In this document: piece by piece, positions 26,401 through 35,701 of the stretch
Position numbering within the stretch: position 1 is the stretch's first letter
How the letters are laid out: each line of letters starts with the position of its first letter
Source of the DNA: Alcaligenes ammonioxydans
GTDB lineage: Bacteria > Pseudomonadota > Gammaproteobacteria > Burkholderiales > Burkholderiaceae_B
Direction of reading: 5' to 3'
Length of the DNA: 64,000 nt
Assembly: GCF_019343455.1 (NCBI RefSeq)
Contig: NZ_CP049362.1
Span: 744,001 to 808,000, forward strand
Notes under the pieces: generated by a model
The model's input: only the letters and a program-made list of their open reading frames with translations
The model's database searches: none
Told to the model about the DNA's origin: nothing
Position numbers and translations under genes: made by a program

Positions 26401-29125
26401 CGGTTGTGGGTTCGTCGAACAGGAACAGATTGCCCTTTTTGGCGACCTTTACCTGGCTCAGGCGGGTGCGTGAGGCCTGGGCCAGATAGGCGGCCAGCTT
26501 TAGACGCTGTGCTTCACCGCCCGAGAGCGTGGGCACGGGCTGACCCAGTTTCAGGTAGTCCAGACCGACATCGGCCAAGGGAGCCAGGCCCGTTTGCACG
26601 TCGCGCAGGCCTTCGAAGAATTCCATGGCCTGATGCACGGTCATGTCCAGTACCTCGTCAATCGAGGCACTGCGTCCGAAGTGTTCAATACGCACTTCCA
26701 GCACTTCGGGGCGGAAGCGCTTGCCATCGCAATCCGGGCAGCGCAGGTACACATCGGACAGGAACTGCATTTCGATATGTTCAAAACCGGTGCCACCGCA
26801 AGTCGGGCAGCGGCCATCACCACTATTGAAGCTGAAGGTACCCGGCGTGTAGCTGCGTTCTTTGGACAGTGGAGCCTGGGCGAACAGCTTGCGGATCGGG
26901 TCAAAAGCGCCCACATAGCTGGCCGGGTTGGAGCGTGCCGTCTTGCCGATAGGTGTCTGGTCCACCATCACCACTTCGGCAATCTGCTCGGCGCCCAGCA
27001 GGGCGCCGTAAGAACCAGGGGCTTCTGTCGGTTTGCCTTGTTGTTTCAGGATGGCCGGGTAGAGCACGTCCTGGATCAGTGTGGATTTGCCTGAACCGGA
27101 AACGCCGGTCACGCAGACCAGACGGCCCAGCGGAATGGACACGGAGATATGGCGCAGATTGTGCGCACTGACATCTTCCAGCAGCAGGCGCGGGGTATTG
27201 TCGGCCACCGGCATGGGGCGGGGCGATTCGATGCTCAGCTCGCCACTCAGGTAGCGGCCTGTCAGCGTTTCCGCGCCGCGCAAGGCTTGGGGCGAACCAT
27301 CAAACAGAATCTGGCCACCGCGCTCGCCCGGGCCGGGGCCCATATCCAGAATACGGTCGGCAGCCACCATCACTTGTGGGTCGTGCTCGACCACAACCAG
27401 CGTGTTGCCATTGCCGCGCAGACGGTGCATCACTTCAATAATGCGGTGCATGTCGCGCGGGTGCAGACCAATCGACGGCTCGTCCAGCACGAACAAGGTG
27501 TTCACCAGCGAGGTGCCCAGCGCCGTGGTCAGGTTGATACGCTGTACCTCACCGCCAGACAGGGTGCGGCTTTGGCGGTCCAGGGATAGATAGGACAGGC
27601 CCACATCGCACAGATAATCCAGACGGGACAGGGTTTCTTTCAAGAGCAGGTCGATGGCCGCATCGCGTGCGTCGCCAAAGTGCAGGCCACCGAAAAACGT
27701 GCGCACGTGCTCGATAGGCAGGCGCATCAGGTCCGGGACGCTCAGGCCGGGCATGGCATCCAGTTGTTCGCGCAGCCAGTTGGAATGCACGGGCATGAAA
27801 CGTGGGTAGCGGGAATCGGCGGGGGCGGCCTGATCGCCCACACGCCACAAGCTGGCTTCGGGTTTCAGACGAGAGCCGGCGCAGGCCGGACAGGTGGTGT
27901 AACTGCGGTATTTGGACAGCAACACACGCACATGCATTTTGTAGGCGCGTGATTCCAGCCAGTCAAAGAAACGTTGGGCGCCGTACCACTGGGTTTTCCA
28001 GGCTTGATTGCCACCCTTCCAGTCCGGGGTGCCATTAATCACCCAGTCGCGTTCTTCCTGGCTCAAGTCCTTCCAGGGCACGGACAGGCGCACGCCAGCA
28101 GCCGGTGCATAGCGCTCCATTTCCACTTGGCATTCTTTGTAGCTGGCCGTCTGCCACGGGCGGATCGCGCCTTCCAGCAGGCTTTTGCTGGGGTCGGGAA
28201 CCACTAATCCGTAATCAATACCCATCACCCGCCCAAAACCGCGGCAGGTGTCACACGCGCCCAAGGGCGAATTGAACGAGAAGGTACTGGCAACCGGGGT
28301 ACTGTATTCAATATCGCATTGGGCACAATGCAGGCCCTGGCTGAAACGCCAGGCGGTCTCGGGACCCTCTGCGCTGGCGGAGGCATAAACAGTCAGTTTG
28401 CCCTGACCATGGCGCAAGGCGGCCTCGATCGCTTCCATGAAACGCTCAGGTTCGACTGTGCTGGCACGGAAGCGGTCCTGAATGACATACAGAAGCTTCT
28501 GTTCAGTCGATGTGGCTCTGGCACTCTTGCCTTTCTTGGGGCCATCACCGCTGGCGGTGACCGTATGGGTTTCCTCGTGATGCAGGCGGGTGTAACCCTG
28601 CTGATGCAGCAAGGTTTCGATTTCTTCTTGCGTGAAGTTGGCGGGAACCTTGACCGCAAAGGTCAAAACCAGACGAGGGTCGTCATGGTCGGCTGCCAGT
28701 TTGCGAATTTGCTTGGCGATGCTGTCGGCATTGTCGCGGCGTACCGGCTGAGCACACTGGCGGCAATACAGCTCGCCCAGGCGGGCATACAAGAGCTTGA
28801 TGTAATCGTTCAGCTCCGTCATGGTGCCCACCGTGCTGCGTGAATTGCGCACCGGGTTCACCTGATCGATGGCAATGGCGGGCAAAATGCCCTCGATGCG
28901 ATCGACCTGGGGCTTGTCCATGCGATCCAGAAACTGGCGCGCATAGGGGGAAAATGTTTCCACGTAGCGCCGTTGGCCCTCGGCATACAGGGTGTCGAAA
29001 GCCAAAGAACTTTTGCCCGACCCCGATACGCCCGTAATAACCAGTAACTCGCCCGTTTTTATACGTACATTCAGATTTTTCAGAGTGTTCTGGCGGGCGC
29101 CAAAAATGCGGATTTCTGAGCTCAT
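23420..29125 (-). CDS. uvrA: Double-length UvrA (tandem fusion), excinuclease subunit A family
   Basis: A 1901-residue protein made of two complete UvrA units in tandem; ordinary UvrA has about 940 residues. Four Walker A motifs (GVSGSGKS) occur at about residues 32, 671, 1041 and 1571, each unit closing with an LSGGEAQR-type signature. Zinc-binding CxxC pairs are seen in each unit (such as CPTCGGTG and CPDCDGKRF in the first, CPCCGTSFPEP, CKDCFGTG and CPLCEGQG in the second). UvrA recognises DNA damage as a dimer and loads UvrB, so this protein could act as a covalent dimer. The ATG at 29125 opens the family N-terminus (SSEIRIFGARQNTLKN). Similar long UvrA proteins occur in other Burkholderiales, often beside a normal UvrA elsewhere in the genome; that copy is not in this window. 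Confidence 0.93.
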   Translation of the reverse strand: MSSEIRIFGARQNTLKNLNVRIKTGELLVITGVSGSGKSSLAFDTLYAEGQRRYVETFSPYARQFLDRMDKPQVDRIEGILPAIAIDQVNPVRNSRSTVGTMTELNDYIKLLYARLGELYCRQCAQPVRRDNADSIAKQIRKLAADHDDPRLVLTFAVKVPANFTQEEIETLLHQQGYTRLHHEETHTVTASGDGPKKGKSARATSTEQKLLYVIQDRFRASTVEPERFMEAIEAALRHGQGKLTVYASASAEGPETAWRFSQGLHCAQCDIEYSTPVASTFSFNSPLGACDTCRGFGRVMGIDYGLVVPDPSKSLLEGAIRPWQTASYKECQVEMERYAPAAGVRLSVPWKDLSQEERDWVINGTPDWKGGNQAWKTQWYGAQRFFDWLESRAYKMHVRVLLSKYRSYTTCPACAGSRLKPEASLWRVGDQAAPADSRYPRFMPVHSNWLREQLDAMPGLSVPDLMRLPIEHVRTFFGGLHFGDARDAAIDLLLKETLSRLDYLCDVGLSYLSLDRQSRTLSGGEVQRINLTTALGTSLVNTLFVLDEPSIGLHPRDMHRIIEVMHRLRGNGNTLVVVEHDPQVMVAADRILDMGPGPGERGGQILFDGSPQALRGAETLTGRYLSGELSIESPRPMPVADNTPRLLLEDVSAHNLRHISVSIPLGRLVCVTGVSGSGKSTLIQDVLYPAILKQQGKPTEAPGSYGALLGAEQIAEVVMVDQTPIGKTARSNPASYVGAFDPIRKLFAQAPLSKERSYTPGTFSFNSGDGRCPTCGGTGFEHIEMQFLSDVYLRCPDCDGKRFRPEVLEVRIEHFGRSASIDEVLDMTVHQAMEFFEGLRDVQTGLAPLADVGLDYLKLGQPVPTLSGGEAQRLKLAAYLAQASRTRLSQVKVAKKGNLFLFDEPTTGLHFDDIARLMRAFRKLLAAGHSLLIIEHNLDLIRAADWIIDLGPEGGEHGGQLLGAGTPADIMALAQSHTGQALKEYEHAILGTGAALFQEPEVDYKARSGGSNDGQIAILNAREHNLKNISVHIPHNTFTVVTGVSGSGKSTLAFDILFNEGQRRYLESLNAYARAIVQPAGQPDVDAIYGIPPTVAIEQRTSRGGRKSTVATMTEIHHFLRLLYVKLATQYCPDCQVPVAPQTAEQIAAQLLRDHKGEHIGLLAPLVTARKGYYTDLAKWAQGKGYTHLRVDGEFIPVTPWPRLDRYSEHTLELPVADLIIDPRHELQLRQAIRDALELGHGSFSVLAPLTPSGSLSLDERRQGKPLSNARQQHFSVKRACPCCGTSFPEPDPRMFSYNSKHGWCKDCFGTGLKLTGFDQDQTGEENSWNNGYEGEAVECPSCHGQRLNPVSLAFKWRDQSIAKLAGLPVDEAQTFFGNLNLSGREADIARDILNEIRSRLDFMHEVGLGYLALDRAAPTLSGGEAQRIRLAAQLGSNLQGVCYVLDEPTIGLHPRDNQILLNAMARLEGNGNTLVVVEHDEDTIRRAQHIIDMGPGAGKRGGEVIAQGTLAEIEANPNSLTGRYLREPLKHPMQARRPVQADAPMLTVHDASLHNLNKVQAGIPLGKLSLVTGVSGSGKSTFARDVLLDNLQRVVGSKEKPVWQGCSSISGWESLDRVLEVDQTPIGKTPRSCPATYIGFWDEVRKLFANTNDARLRGWSASRFSFNTGDGRCPLCEGQGMRTLEMSFLPDVKVPCDACHGQRFNPETLAVTWRDVSAGQLLQMDVDEAVEYFAAHPKILRPLQLMQSVGLGYLTLGQPSPTLSGGEAQRVKLVSELVKARLDEGITRTGRAYKAPHTLYVLDEPSVGLSMADVEKLIVVLHRLVDAGHTVLVIEHNLDLIAEADWIVDLGPEGGSGGGRLVVQGTPDQVQANRASHTGMALAQFLKEHGACMADLKTD

Positions 29126-29254
29126 GGCAGGGTCGGCTTTCTGGAGATGGCAGGGTAAGGAAGCGGCAGGGGAAAGGCCTGGCAAACAGGCCTCATGCGC
29201 CAGTTGGAGCGGTACATGTCAGCAGGGTGTTGCCGGGGATGCACACTCTAGCCT

Positions 29255-29283
29255 TTGTATCTTAACGCGGATTACGGTAGAAT
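29255..29283 (+). promoter_or_regulatory. Sigma-70 promoter for the 42-residue protein gene
   Basis: TTGTAT (29255-29260) and TAGAAT (29278-29283) are separated by exactly 17 bp. The start codon of the small gene is 68 bp downstream of the -10 box. Confidence 0.7.
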
Positions 29284-29350
29284 TTCTGGTTAGCTATTGC
29301 GCTTTTGTCGGGATCATCCGGCAGGGCTTACATTAAGATCGGAGATCACC

Positions 29351-29479
29351 ATGGCGGAAATCAAACGCACTCGCCGCAACACGCTGGAGCGTCGTTGCCT
29401 GGGTAAAGCATTCAAACGTCTGTTTGTGCGCGCACCCAAGGGCGTTTTCAAAATGCTGGAAAAAGTCAAGCGCGTCTAA
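29351..29479 (+). CDS. Small very basic protein, 42 residues, unknown function
   Basis: Encodes MAEIKRTRRNTLERR, continuing to a C-terminal GVFKMLEKVKRV. Sixteen of 42 residues are Lys or Arg, with a basic first half and an amphipathic-looking second half. The reasons to call it a gene are GGAG at 29341-29344, six nt before the ATG, a well-spaced promoter (29255-29283) and a strong terminator 66 bp past the stop. It has no signal peptide and matches no family I recognise; it is not ribosomal protein S20. It may bind nucleic acid or membranes, but that is speculation. It stands alone, divergent from uvrA. A longer frame reaching 29297 lacks a ribosome site. Confidence 0.7.
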   Translation: MAEIKRTRRNTLERRCLGKAFKRLFVRAPKGVFKMLEKVKRV

Positions 29480-29544
29480 GTGCCTGACGTAGGCAGTGTG
29501 CAGACGAAAACCTGGTTTTCCTTCCTGCATTCACCGCCAGCAGC

Positions 29545-29576
29545 AAAAAAACCACAGGCGTGCCTGTGGTTTTTTT
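29545..29576. terminator. Strong bidirectional terminator after the 42-residue gene
   Basis: ACCACAGGC pairs with GCCTGTGGT (9 bp, loop GT), preceded by seven A and followed by seven T. The remaining gap to 29737 shows nothing else clear. Confidence 0.93.
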
Positions 29577-29737
29577 GTGCGTGACCGGTTTTGCTTCCGG
29601 CCAGGGCAGGGCGGTGTGAATACTGCACGGCACCGTGTCCCGCTTGGCTTATGATGGTGTCATTGTGATGCAAAAATAAAACCTTGCCTGCAACCCTAAT
29701 CAATACAGGTAATGGCATCTTTTGGGGACATCCGCTC

Positions 29738-30661
29738 ATGGAATGGCGTCATTTATTCACCGTCCTGACACCGAGTTATAACCGCGCCCATACGCTGGAG
29801 CGGGTATATCGTTCCTTATGTGAACAAACTTGCCAGGATTTTGAGTGGGTGGTGGTTGATGACGGCTCCACTGACGGCACCCGGGAGCTGGTGCAAGGCT
29901 GGCAGCAGCAGGCCCCTTTTCCGATTCGCTATGCCTGGCAGGAAAACCGTCACAAGAAAGCCGCTTTCAATCACGGGGTGGCCCTGGCACAAGGCGAGCT
30001 GGTCGTGGCGCTGGACAGCGATGACACCTTGCTGGTCAATGCGCTCTACGATATGGCTCAGATCTGGGCTGACATTCCCCTGCAGGAGCGGGCAGGTTAT
30101 GCCGGCATTACCGGCCTGTGCGTGCGTCCTGACGGTAAGGTCGTGGGCGATATGTTTCCCAAAGATGTATTCGATGCCAGCGCCTTGGATATAAGCTTTC
30201 GCTACCACGTGCGGGGCGAGAAGTTCGGCTGCTTGAGTACCGCCGTGCTGCGCAGGTTTCCCTTTCCCGATCAAATTGATGGCTTTGTGCCTGAAAGTCT
30301 GGTGTGGCGGGCGATTGCCCGTGCGGGCTACAAAAATCGCTTTGTGAATACCGTGTTCCGCGTCTATCACGACAGTCCCGACTCTTTGTCGGTACAAGGC
30401 AAGACCAGCCAGCAGCACGCACTGGGTTTGTGGCTGCTGGCGCAGGATACGGTGGTGAAATGCTTGCCCTGGTTTCGCTACGAACCCAAGGCGTTTTTGA
30501 TGGCCGCTGCGCGTTACACCCGCTTTGGGCTACACCTGCGGGCCAGTGGTCGTACGCCACCAGCAGGCTATGGGCTTGAAGGGCTGGCGTCCTATCTGCT
30601 GGTGGCCCTGATGTGGCCGGTGGGGGCCGCGCTCTATCTGCGTGACAAGCGACGGACCTGA
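29738..30661 (+). CDS. Family 2 glycosyltransferase
   Basis: A 307-residue GT-A fold transferase. It has the opening FTVLTPSYNRAHTLERV, the nucleotide-binding VVVDDGSTDGT, and the DxD-like VALDSDDTLL. The C-terminus carries one hydrophobic segment (YLLVALMWPVGAALYL), suggesting membrane attachment. The ATG at 29738 has GGGGA about 10 nt upstream; the frame is open to 29684. It is not in a polysaccharide cluster, so donor, acceptor and product are unknown. It converges with the next gene, with only 6 bp between. Confidence 0.85.
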   Translation: MEWRHLFTVLTPSYNRAHTLERVYRSLCEQTCQDFEWVVVDDGSTDGTRELVQGWQQQAPFPIRYAWQENRHKKAAFNHGVALAQGELVVALDSDDTLLVNALYDMAQIWADIPLQERAGYAGITGLCVRPDGKVVGDMFPKDVFDASALDISFRYHVRGEKFGCLSTAVLRRFPFPDQIDGFVPESLVWRAIARAGYKNRFVNTVFRVYHDSPDSLSVQGKTSQQHALGLWLLAQDTVVKCLPWFRYEPKAFLMAAARYTRFGLHLRASGRTPPAGYGLEGLASYLLVALMWPVGAALYLRDKRRT

Positions 30662-30667
30662 GCGCAA

Positions 30668-31162
30668 TTAGTGCAGGGTGTGACCATGCACGCCCGGCTC
30701 GGTGCTGTCATCATCGTCGTCCTCGTCATCGGTGTCGTCTTCGGGGGCAAAGGCTTCCTCGCCCAGCGCAAAGGGCAAGAGCTCTTCCAGTGTTTCGGTC
30801 CAGGCCACTTCTTCGCCCTCTTCGTCCACTTTGATAAAGCGCACCGGCTCAGCATCGCTCAACTGAATGGCCCACAGATAGCGGCAGGCGTAGACGGCTT
30901 TGTCTTGTGGGTCCAGCCCACCGCGGTTGCCCACGATACGGGCCTGTTCGCCGCCTATTTGCACGACCGTGAATTCGTTTTCGTCTTCGTCTTTGTCCAG
31001 CGGCATGGCAAAGATGACCCATTCAAAACCGGTTTCTTCTGCGCCCACGATCTCGGCCAGCACAGCCCGGCCCAGATAGGCGCTTAGCGCATCGGCCGTG
31101 CGACCCAGGGTTTCGATCTCTTCCGTGGTAAATACAAGTTCGGGGGCGTCAGATGTGGGCAT
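30668..31162 (-). CDS. Acidic conserved-type protein of unknown function
   Basis: A 164-residue soluble protein I do not recognise. The first 130 residues look folded (mixed hydrophobic strands such as FEWVIFAMP and YLWAIQL). The C-terminus is a run of Asp and Glu (residues 141-153, with PEDDTDDEDDDDDSTE) ending in GVHGHTLH. The whole is strongly acidic. It lacks a signal peptide or membrane segment. The gene is divergent from ettA and convergent with the glycosyltransferase. Codon use and the folded pattern support a real gene; a role as a nucleic-acid mimic or chaperone-like tail is only a guess. Confidence 0.75.
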   Translation of the reverse strand: MPTSDAPELVFTTEEIETLGRTADALSAYLGRAVLAEIVGAEETGFEWVIFAMPLDKDEDENEFTVVQIGGEQARIVGNRGGLDPQDKAVYACRYLWAIQLSDAEPVRFIKVDEEGEEVAWTETLEELLPFALGEEAFAPEDDTDDEDDDDDSTEPGVHGHTLH

Positions 31163-31324
31163 GGCGTTTTTGGATTGTCAGCAAAAGTGAGTATATTACC
31201 CGAGACAAGCCTGCACTCAGGCCCGGTGTTTGGTTCTGGGTCCGACAGAAGCCTGCCTTTTGGGCGCCAAACGCCTACAATCCCAGTTTTCCGAACACGA
31301 CCTGTTTTTCCTTTTTAGGTTTAT

Positions 31325-32998
<1,674 letters not shown>

Positions 32999-33008
32999 GG
33001 AAGGTGCC

Positions 33009-33557
33009 ATGCCTGTGCTCAATGCCCATCAGTCCGTCGTCTTGATTGTTGATATGCAAACGGGTCTGTTGCCCGCCATTGCAGACCACCAAGCCTTGGT
33101 CGAACGTGCCGGGAAGGTGGCACAGGCGGCTCGCCTTTTAGGGGTGCCGGTTCTGGCAACCGAGCATTGGGCTGAGAAAATCGGCCCGACCGACGCCTCC
33201 CTGCTACCGCATATTGATAAAGTGCTGCATAAAACGCACTTTGATGCCACGCGTGAGGCCGATTTCCTGCCTGCCTTGCCGGTAGGCCGCCCACGAGTGT
33301 TGTTACTGGGTACAGAGTCTCACGTGTGTGTGTTACAAACTGGCCTGGGTTTGAGTGAGCGCGGGTATGAACCCGTGTTGGTCGGCGATTGTGTGGGCTC
33401 GCGTCATCCCGAGTCCCGGCAGGCAGCCTGGGATCGCTGGGCGATGCATGGATTGGAGCGCGTTAGCGCCGAAATGGCCCTGTTTGAATGGCTGGAAACA
33501 CCGGCCAACCCGGCTTTCAAATCAGTTCTGGCCCTGATCAAAAAAATGGATTCCTAG
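33009..33557 (+). CDS. Isochorismatase-family cysteine hydrolase
   Basis: A 182-residue hydrolase of the isochorismatase/nicotinamidase fold, YcaC-like. The catalytic aspartate is in LIVDMQTGLL, the lysine probably in VLHKTHFDA, and the nucleophile cysteine in GTESHVCVLQT. A strong AAGGAAGG lies about 4 nt before the ATG and ettA ends 10 bp earlier, suggesting co-transcription. The substrate is unknown; isochorismate itself is unlikely because no siderophore genes are near. Confidence 0.88.
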   Translation: MPVLNAHQSVVLIVDMQTGLLPAIADHQALVERAGKVAQAARLLGVPVLATEHWAEKIGPTDASLLPHIDKVLHKTHFDATREADFLPALPVGRPRVLLLGTESHVCVLQTGLGLSERGYEPVLVGDCVGSRHPESRQAAWDRWAMHGLERVSAEMALFEWLETPANPAFKSVLALIKKMDS

Positions 33558-33603
33558 CGAAATTACATCTGTTGCGTTGCCTAACAATAGGATCTGGACT
33601 AAT

Positions 33604-33633
33604 TTGCTCCGCAGGGTGAAGATAGACTTTAAT
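33604..33633 (+). promoter_or_regulatory. Probable promoter of the OsmB-like lipoprotein gene
   Basis: TTGCTC (33604-33609) and TTTAAT (33628-33633) are 18 bp apart, 37 bp before the start codon. A small CCGTG/CACGG hairpin follows in the leader. Confidence 0.5.
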
Positions 33634-33670
33634 GCCGTGTCGAGCACGGATACTTCACGGAGGTTAACGG

Positions 33671-33898
33671 ATGAATATGACGACTATCACTAAAGTGGGT
33701 TTGGCCACGGTTCTGGCCGTCGTGATGGCGGGCTGCTCTTCCTGGGATGGGATGAGCAAACGTCAAAAAGGCGCCGTAACGGGCGCGGGTCTGGGCGGTG
33801 TGGCCGGTGCGGTCATTACAAATGGTGGTGTGCTGGGCACCGTGGGTGGGGCTGCGATTGGCGGCGTCATCGGCGATCAGATCGGCAAGAACCGCTAA
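33671..33898 (+). CDS. osmB: OsmB-like glycine-zipper lipoprotein
   Basis: A 75-residue lipoprotein precursor. The signal sequence ends in a lipobox (VVMAGCSS, modified cysteine at about 22), and the mature part has the OsmB pattern: a basic segment (SKRQKGAVTGAG) and glycine-rich repeats GGVAGAVITNGG and GGAAIGGVIGDQIGK. E. coli OsmB (72 residues) is an osmotically induced outer-membrane lipoprotein; stress control here is inference. GGAGG lies 8 nt before the ATG. It is a single-gene unit with its own promoter and terminator. Confidence 0.9.
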   Translation: MNMTTITKVGLATVLAVVMAGCSSWDGMSKRQKGAVTGAGLGGVAGAVITNGGVLGTVGGAAIGGVIGDQIGKNR

Positions 33899-33938
33899 AC
33901 TCAAATTTGCCGGACGAGCTGAAACGCTCGCCAGCGTC

Positions 33939-33987
33939 AAAAGCCTCAAGGTACTGGGAATCCATCCCGACCTTGAGGCTTTTTTTA
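33939..33987. terminator. Bidirectional terminator between osmB and the Rieske oxygenase gene
   Basis: A 14-bp stem (33939-33952 with 33970-33983) contains an inner GGGA/TCCC helix and ends in TTTTTTT; the 5' side begins with AAAA, so it works for both strands. Confidence 0.92.
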
Positions 33988-34014
33988 TGGGGTACGCAGC
34001 AAAAGCTCGAGGCT

Positions 34015-35163
34015 TTATCGGTAGCCGTCCTCATCCATCATGGATCTATACCACTGGTGAAAATGTTTCATCCCGTCCTCGAGCGGAGACTGGTAGGGGC
34101 CCACTTCGCAGACTCCTCGTTCCATCAGGGCGCGACGTCCGGCATCCATGCGCTCCGCAATCTCGTCATCTTCCACGGCTGTTTCCATGTACGCCGCGCG
34201 CTGTGCATGCACAAAGTCCCGTTCAAAAGCCACGATCTCTTCGGGATAGTAAAACTCCACCACGTTCAAGGTCTCCTGTGGGCCCTTTGGGTACAGGGTG
34301 GACAGTACCAGTACATGGGGATAGATCTCGATCATGTGGGTGGGGAAATAAGTGACCCAGACAGCACCGAAATCTGGCGCTTCGCCTTGGCGGTAGGCCA
34401 GCAGACTGTCGTGCCATTGGCGGTAGGTGGGCGAACCGGGATGGGCCAGGGCCTGGTGTATGCCCACACGCTGCAAGCTGTACCAGTCACTGAACTCCCA
34501 TTCCAGATCGTCACAGGTGACGAACTGGCCCAGGCCGGGATGGAACGGGGCGACGTGATAGTCCTCCAGATAGACCTCGATAAAGGTCTTCCAGTTGTAG
34601 TTGCACTGGTGAATTTCGACATGATCGAGCACGTAGTCCTGAAAGTCGAATTCTGGCCGGCTGAACAAGGCCGCCATATCCCGGGCCGGATCCCGTGACC
34701 CTTCAAACAAGAGGCCGTGGCAGTCGCGTAAAGGATAGCGTTCCAGGTTCAGACAAGGTTTGTCCTTGAATCGGGGCGCGGCCAGTAAATCACCCTGGGC
34801 ACTGTAGGTCCAGTTGTGCAGGGGGCAGACAATATGGCCGCCTGTACTGCTCAGGGAGCCGTGGCTGGCCTGATTGGGCTGGCCGGGCATGCCACCCAGC
34901 ATCAGGGCCTGGCGATGCCTGCAGACGTTCGAGAGCAGTTCTACGCCGTGTTGGCTGCGTATCAGGGTACGGGCAGCATTTTCCTGAATCAGGGTGCGCC
35001 AGTCGCCGGGTTCGGGAACGAGCTTTTCATGGCCGACATACAAGGCGGACTGTTGAAAAATGCGCTCTTGTTCACGTTCAAACAAAGCGTGGTCGAAATA
35101 GGCGCTAACAGGAAGCTGGGGGTGAGCGGGCACAAGACGTTTCATCTGACCGAGATCGGTCAT
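34015..35163 (-). CDS. Rieske-type aromatic ring-hydroxylating oxygenase, large subunit
   Basis: A 382-residue oxygenase alpha subunit. The Rieske [2Fe-2S] ligands are in NVCRHRQ and CPLHNWTYS; the mononuclear iron histidines are in EVYLEDYHVAPFHPGL, so both centres are intact. This group activates oxygen to hydroxylate or demethylate its substrate using electrons from a separate reductase. No reductase, ferredoxin or small subunit gene is adjacent, so it is an orphan component and its substrate is unknown. The ATG at 35163 has GGAGG 6 nt upstream; the frame is open to 35265. Confidence 0.88.
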   Translation of the reverse strand: MTDLGQMKRLVPAHPQLPVSAYFDHALFEREQERIFQQSALYVGHEKLVPEPGDWRTLIQENAARTLIRSQHGVELLSNVCRHRQALMLGGMPGQPNQASHGSLSSTGGHIVCPLHNWTYSAQGDLLAAPRFKDKPCLNLERYPLRDCHGLLFEGSRDPARDMAALFSRPEFDFQDYVLDHVEIHQCNYNWKTFIEVYLEDYHVAPFHPGLGQFVTCDDLEWEFSDWYSLQRVGIHQALAHPGSPTYRQWHDSLLAYRQGEAPDFGAVWVTYFPTHMIEIYPHVLVLSTLYPKGPQETLNVVEFYYPEEIVAFERDFVHAQRAAYMETAVEDDEIAERMDAGRRALMERGVCEVGPYQSPLEDGMKHFHQWYRSMMDEDGYR

Positions 35164-35356
35164 GATTCCCTCCGCATAGGTCAATAAGCCAGGCCTGGAT
35201 GGGCGTTTGATGGCCTTAACCACCATCTCTGGCGCGAAGAAAAATCGGAACTGGCCGATTACCAAGGCGAAATTGTACCTTATCTATTAGCCACCTAGCC
35301 GCAAGATGGACGGCGTTTGGCGGGTTTTACGCGCGTTGCCGTGCGAAGCAGACAGC

Positions 35357-35389
35357 CAAGAAAATGGCCATCCCAGGGGATGGCCATTT
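35357..35389 (-). terminator. Terminator after minE
   Basis: A 13-bp perfect stem (35362-35374 with 35377-35389) has, on the minus strand, a TTTTCTT tail. It lies about 32 bp past the minE stop. The rest of the gap up to 35421 shows nothing else. Confidence 0.8.
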
Positions 35390-35421
35390 CAAGCAGCAAG
35401 ATGGTGTGTGCCGGGTGCGCT

Positions 35422-35700
35422 TTATTTGTTTTCCATGGCACTGGCATCGATCTGCGGCATTTCGATTTTGACTTCCAGCACTTCCAGCGAGTCCTGGCGA
35501 TCAAGGTTCACCTTGATGTCATCGGGATTAATCTTCACGTAACGTGAAATGACTTCCACCAGCTCTTTTTGCAAGCGGGGCAAGTAGTCAGGTGCAACCC
35601 CACCTTGACCGCGTTCGTTGATGAGGATTAGTTGCAGACGGTCTTTGGCGACCGTTGCCGACGTTTTCTTGTGACCGAGCAGGAAGGACAGGAAAGACAT
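35422..35700 (-). CDS. minE: Cell division topological specificity factor MinE
   Basis: Stimulates the MinD ATPase and drives the pole-to-pole oscillation that places division at midcell. The 92-residue protein has the N-terminal membrane-targeting and MinD-binding part ([21 protein letters not shown]) and the C-terminal dimerisation domain ([15 protein letters not shown]). The ATG at 35700 lies 1 bp after the minD stop, so the two are translationally linked. Confidence 0.95.
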   Translation of the reverse strand: MSFLSFLLGHKKTSATVAKDRLQLILINERGQGGVAPDYLPRLQKELVEVISRYVKINPDDIKVNLDRQDSLEVLEVKIEMPQIDASAMENK

Positions 35701-35701
35701 A

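Noticed and set aside
29351..29479. Small basic gene as ribosomal protein S20 (rpsT)
   Set aside because: It is half the length of S20 and lacks its N-terminal AQARKRARQ-type sequence.
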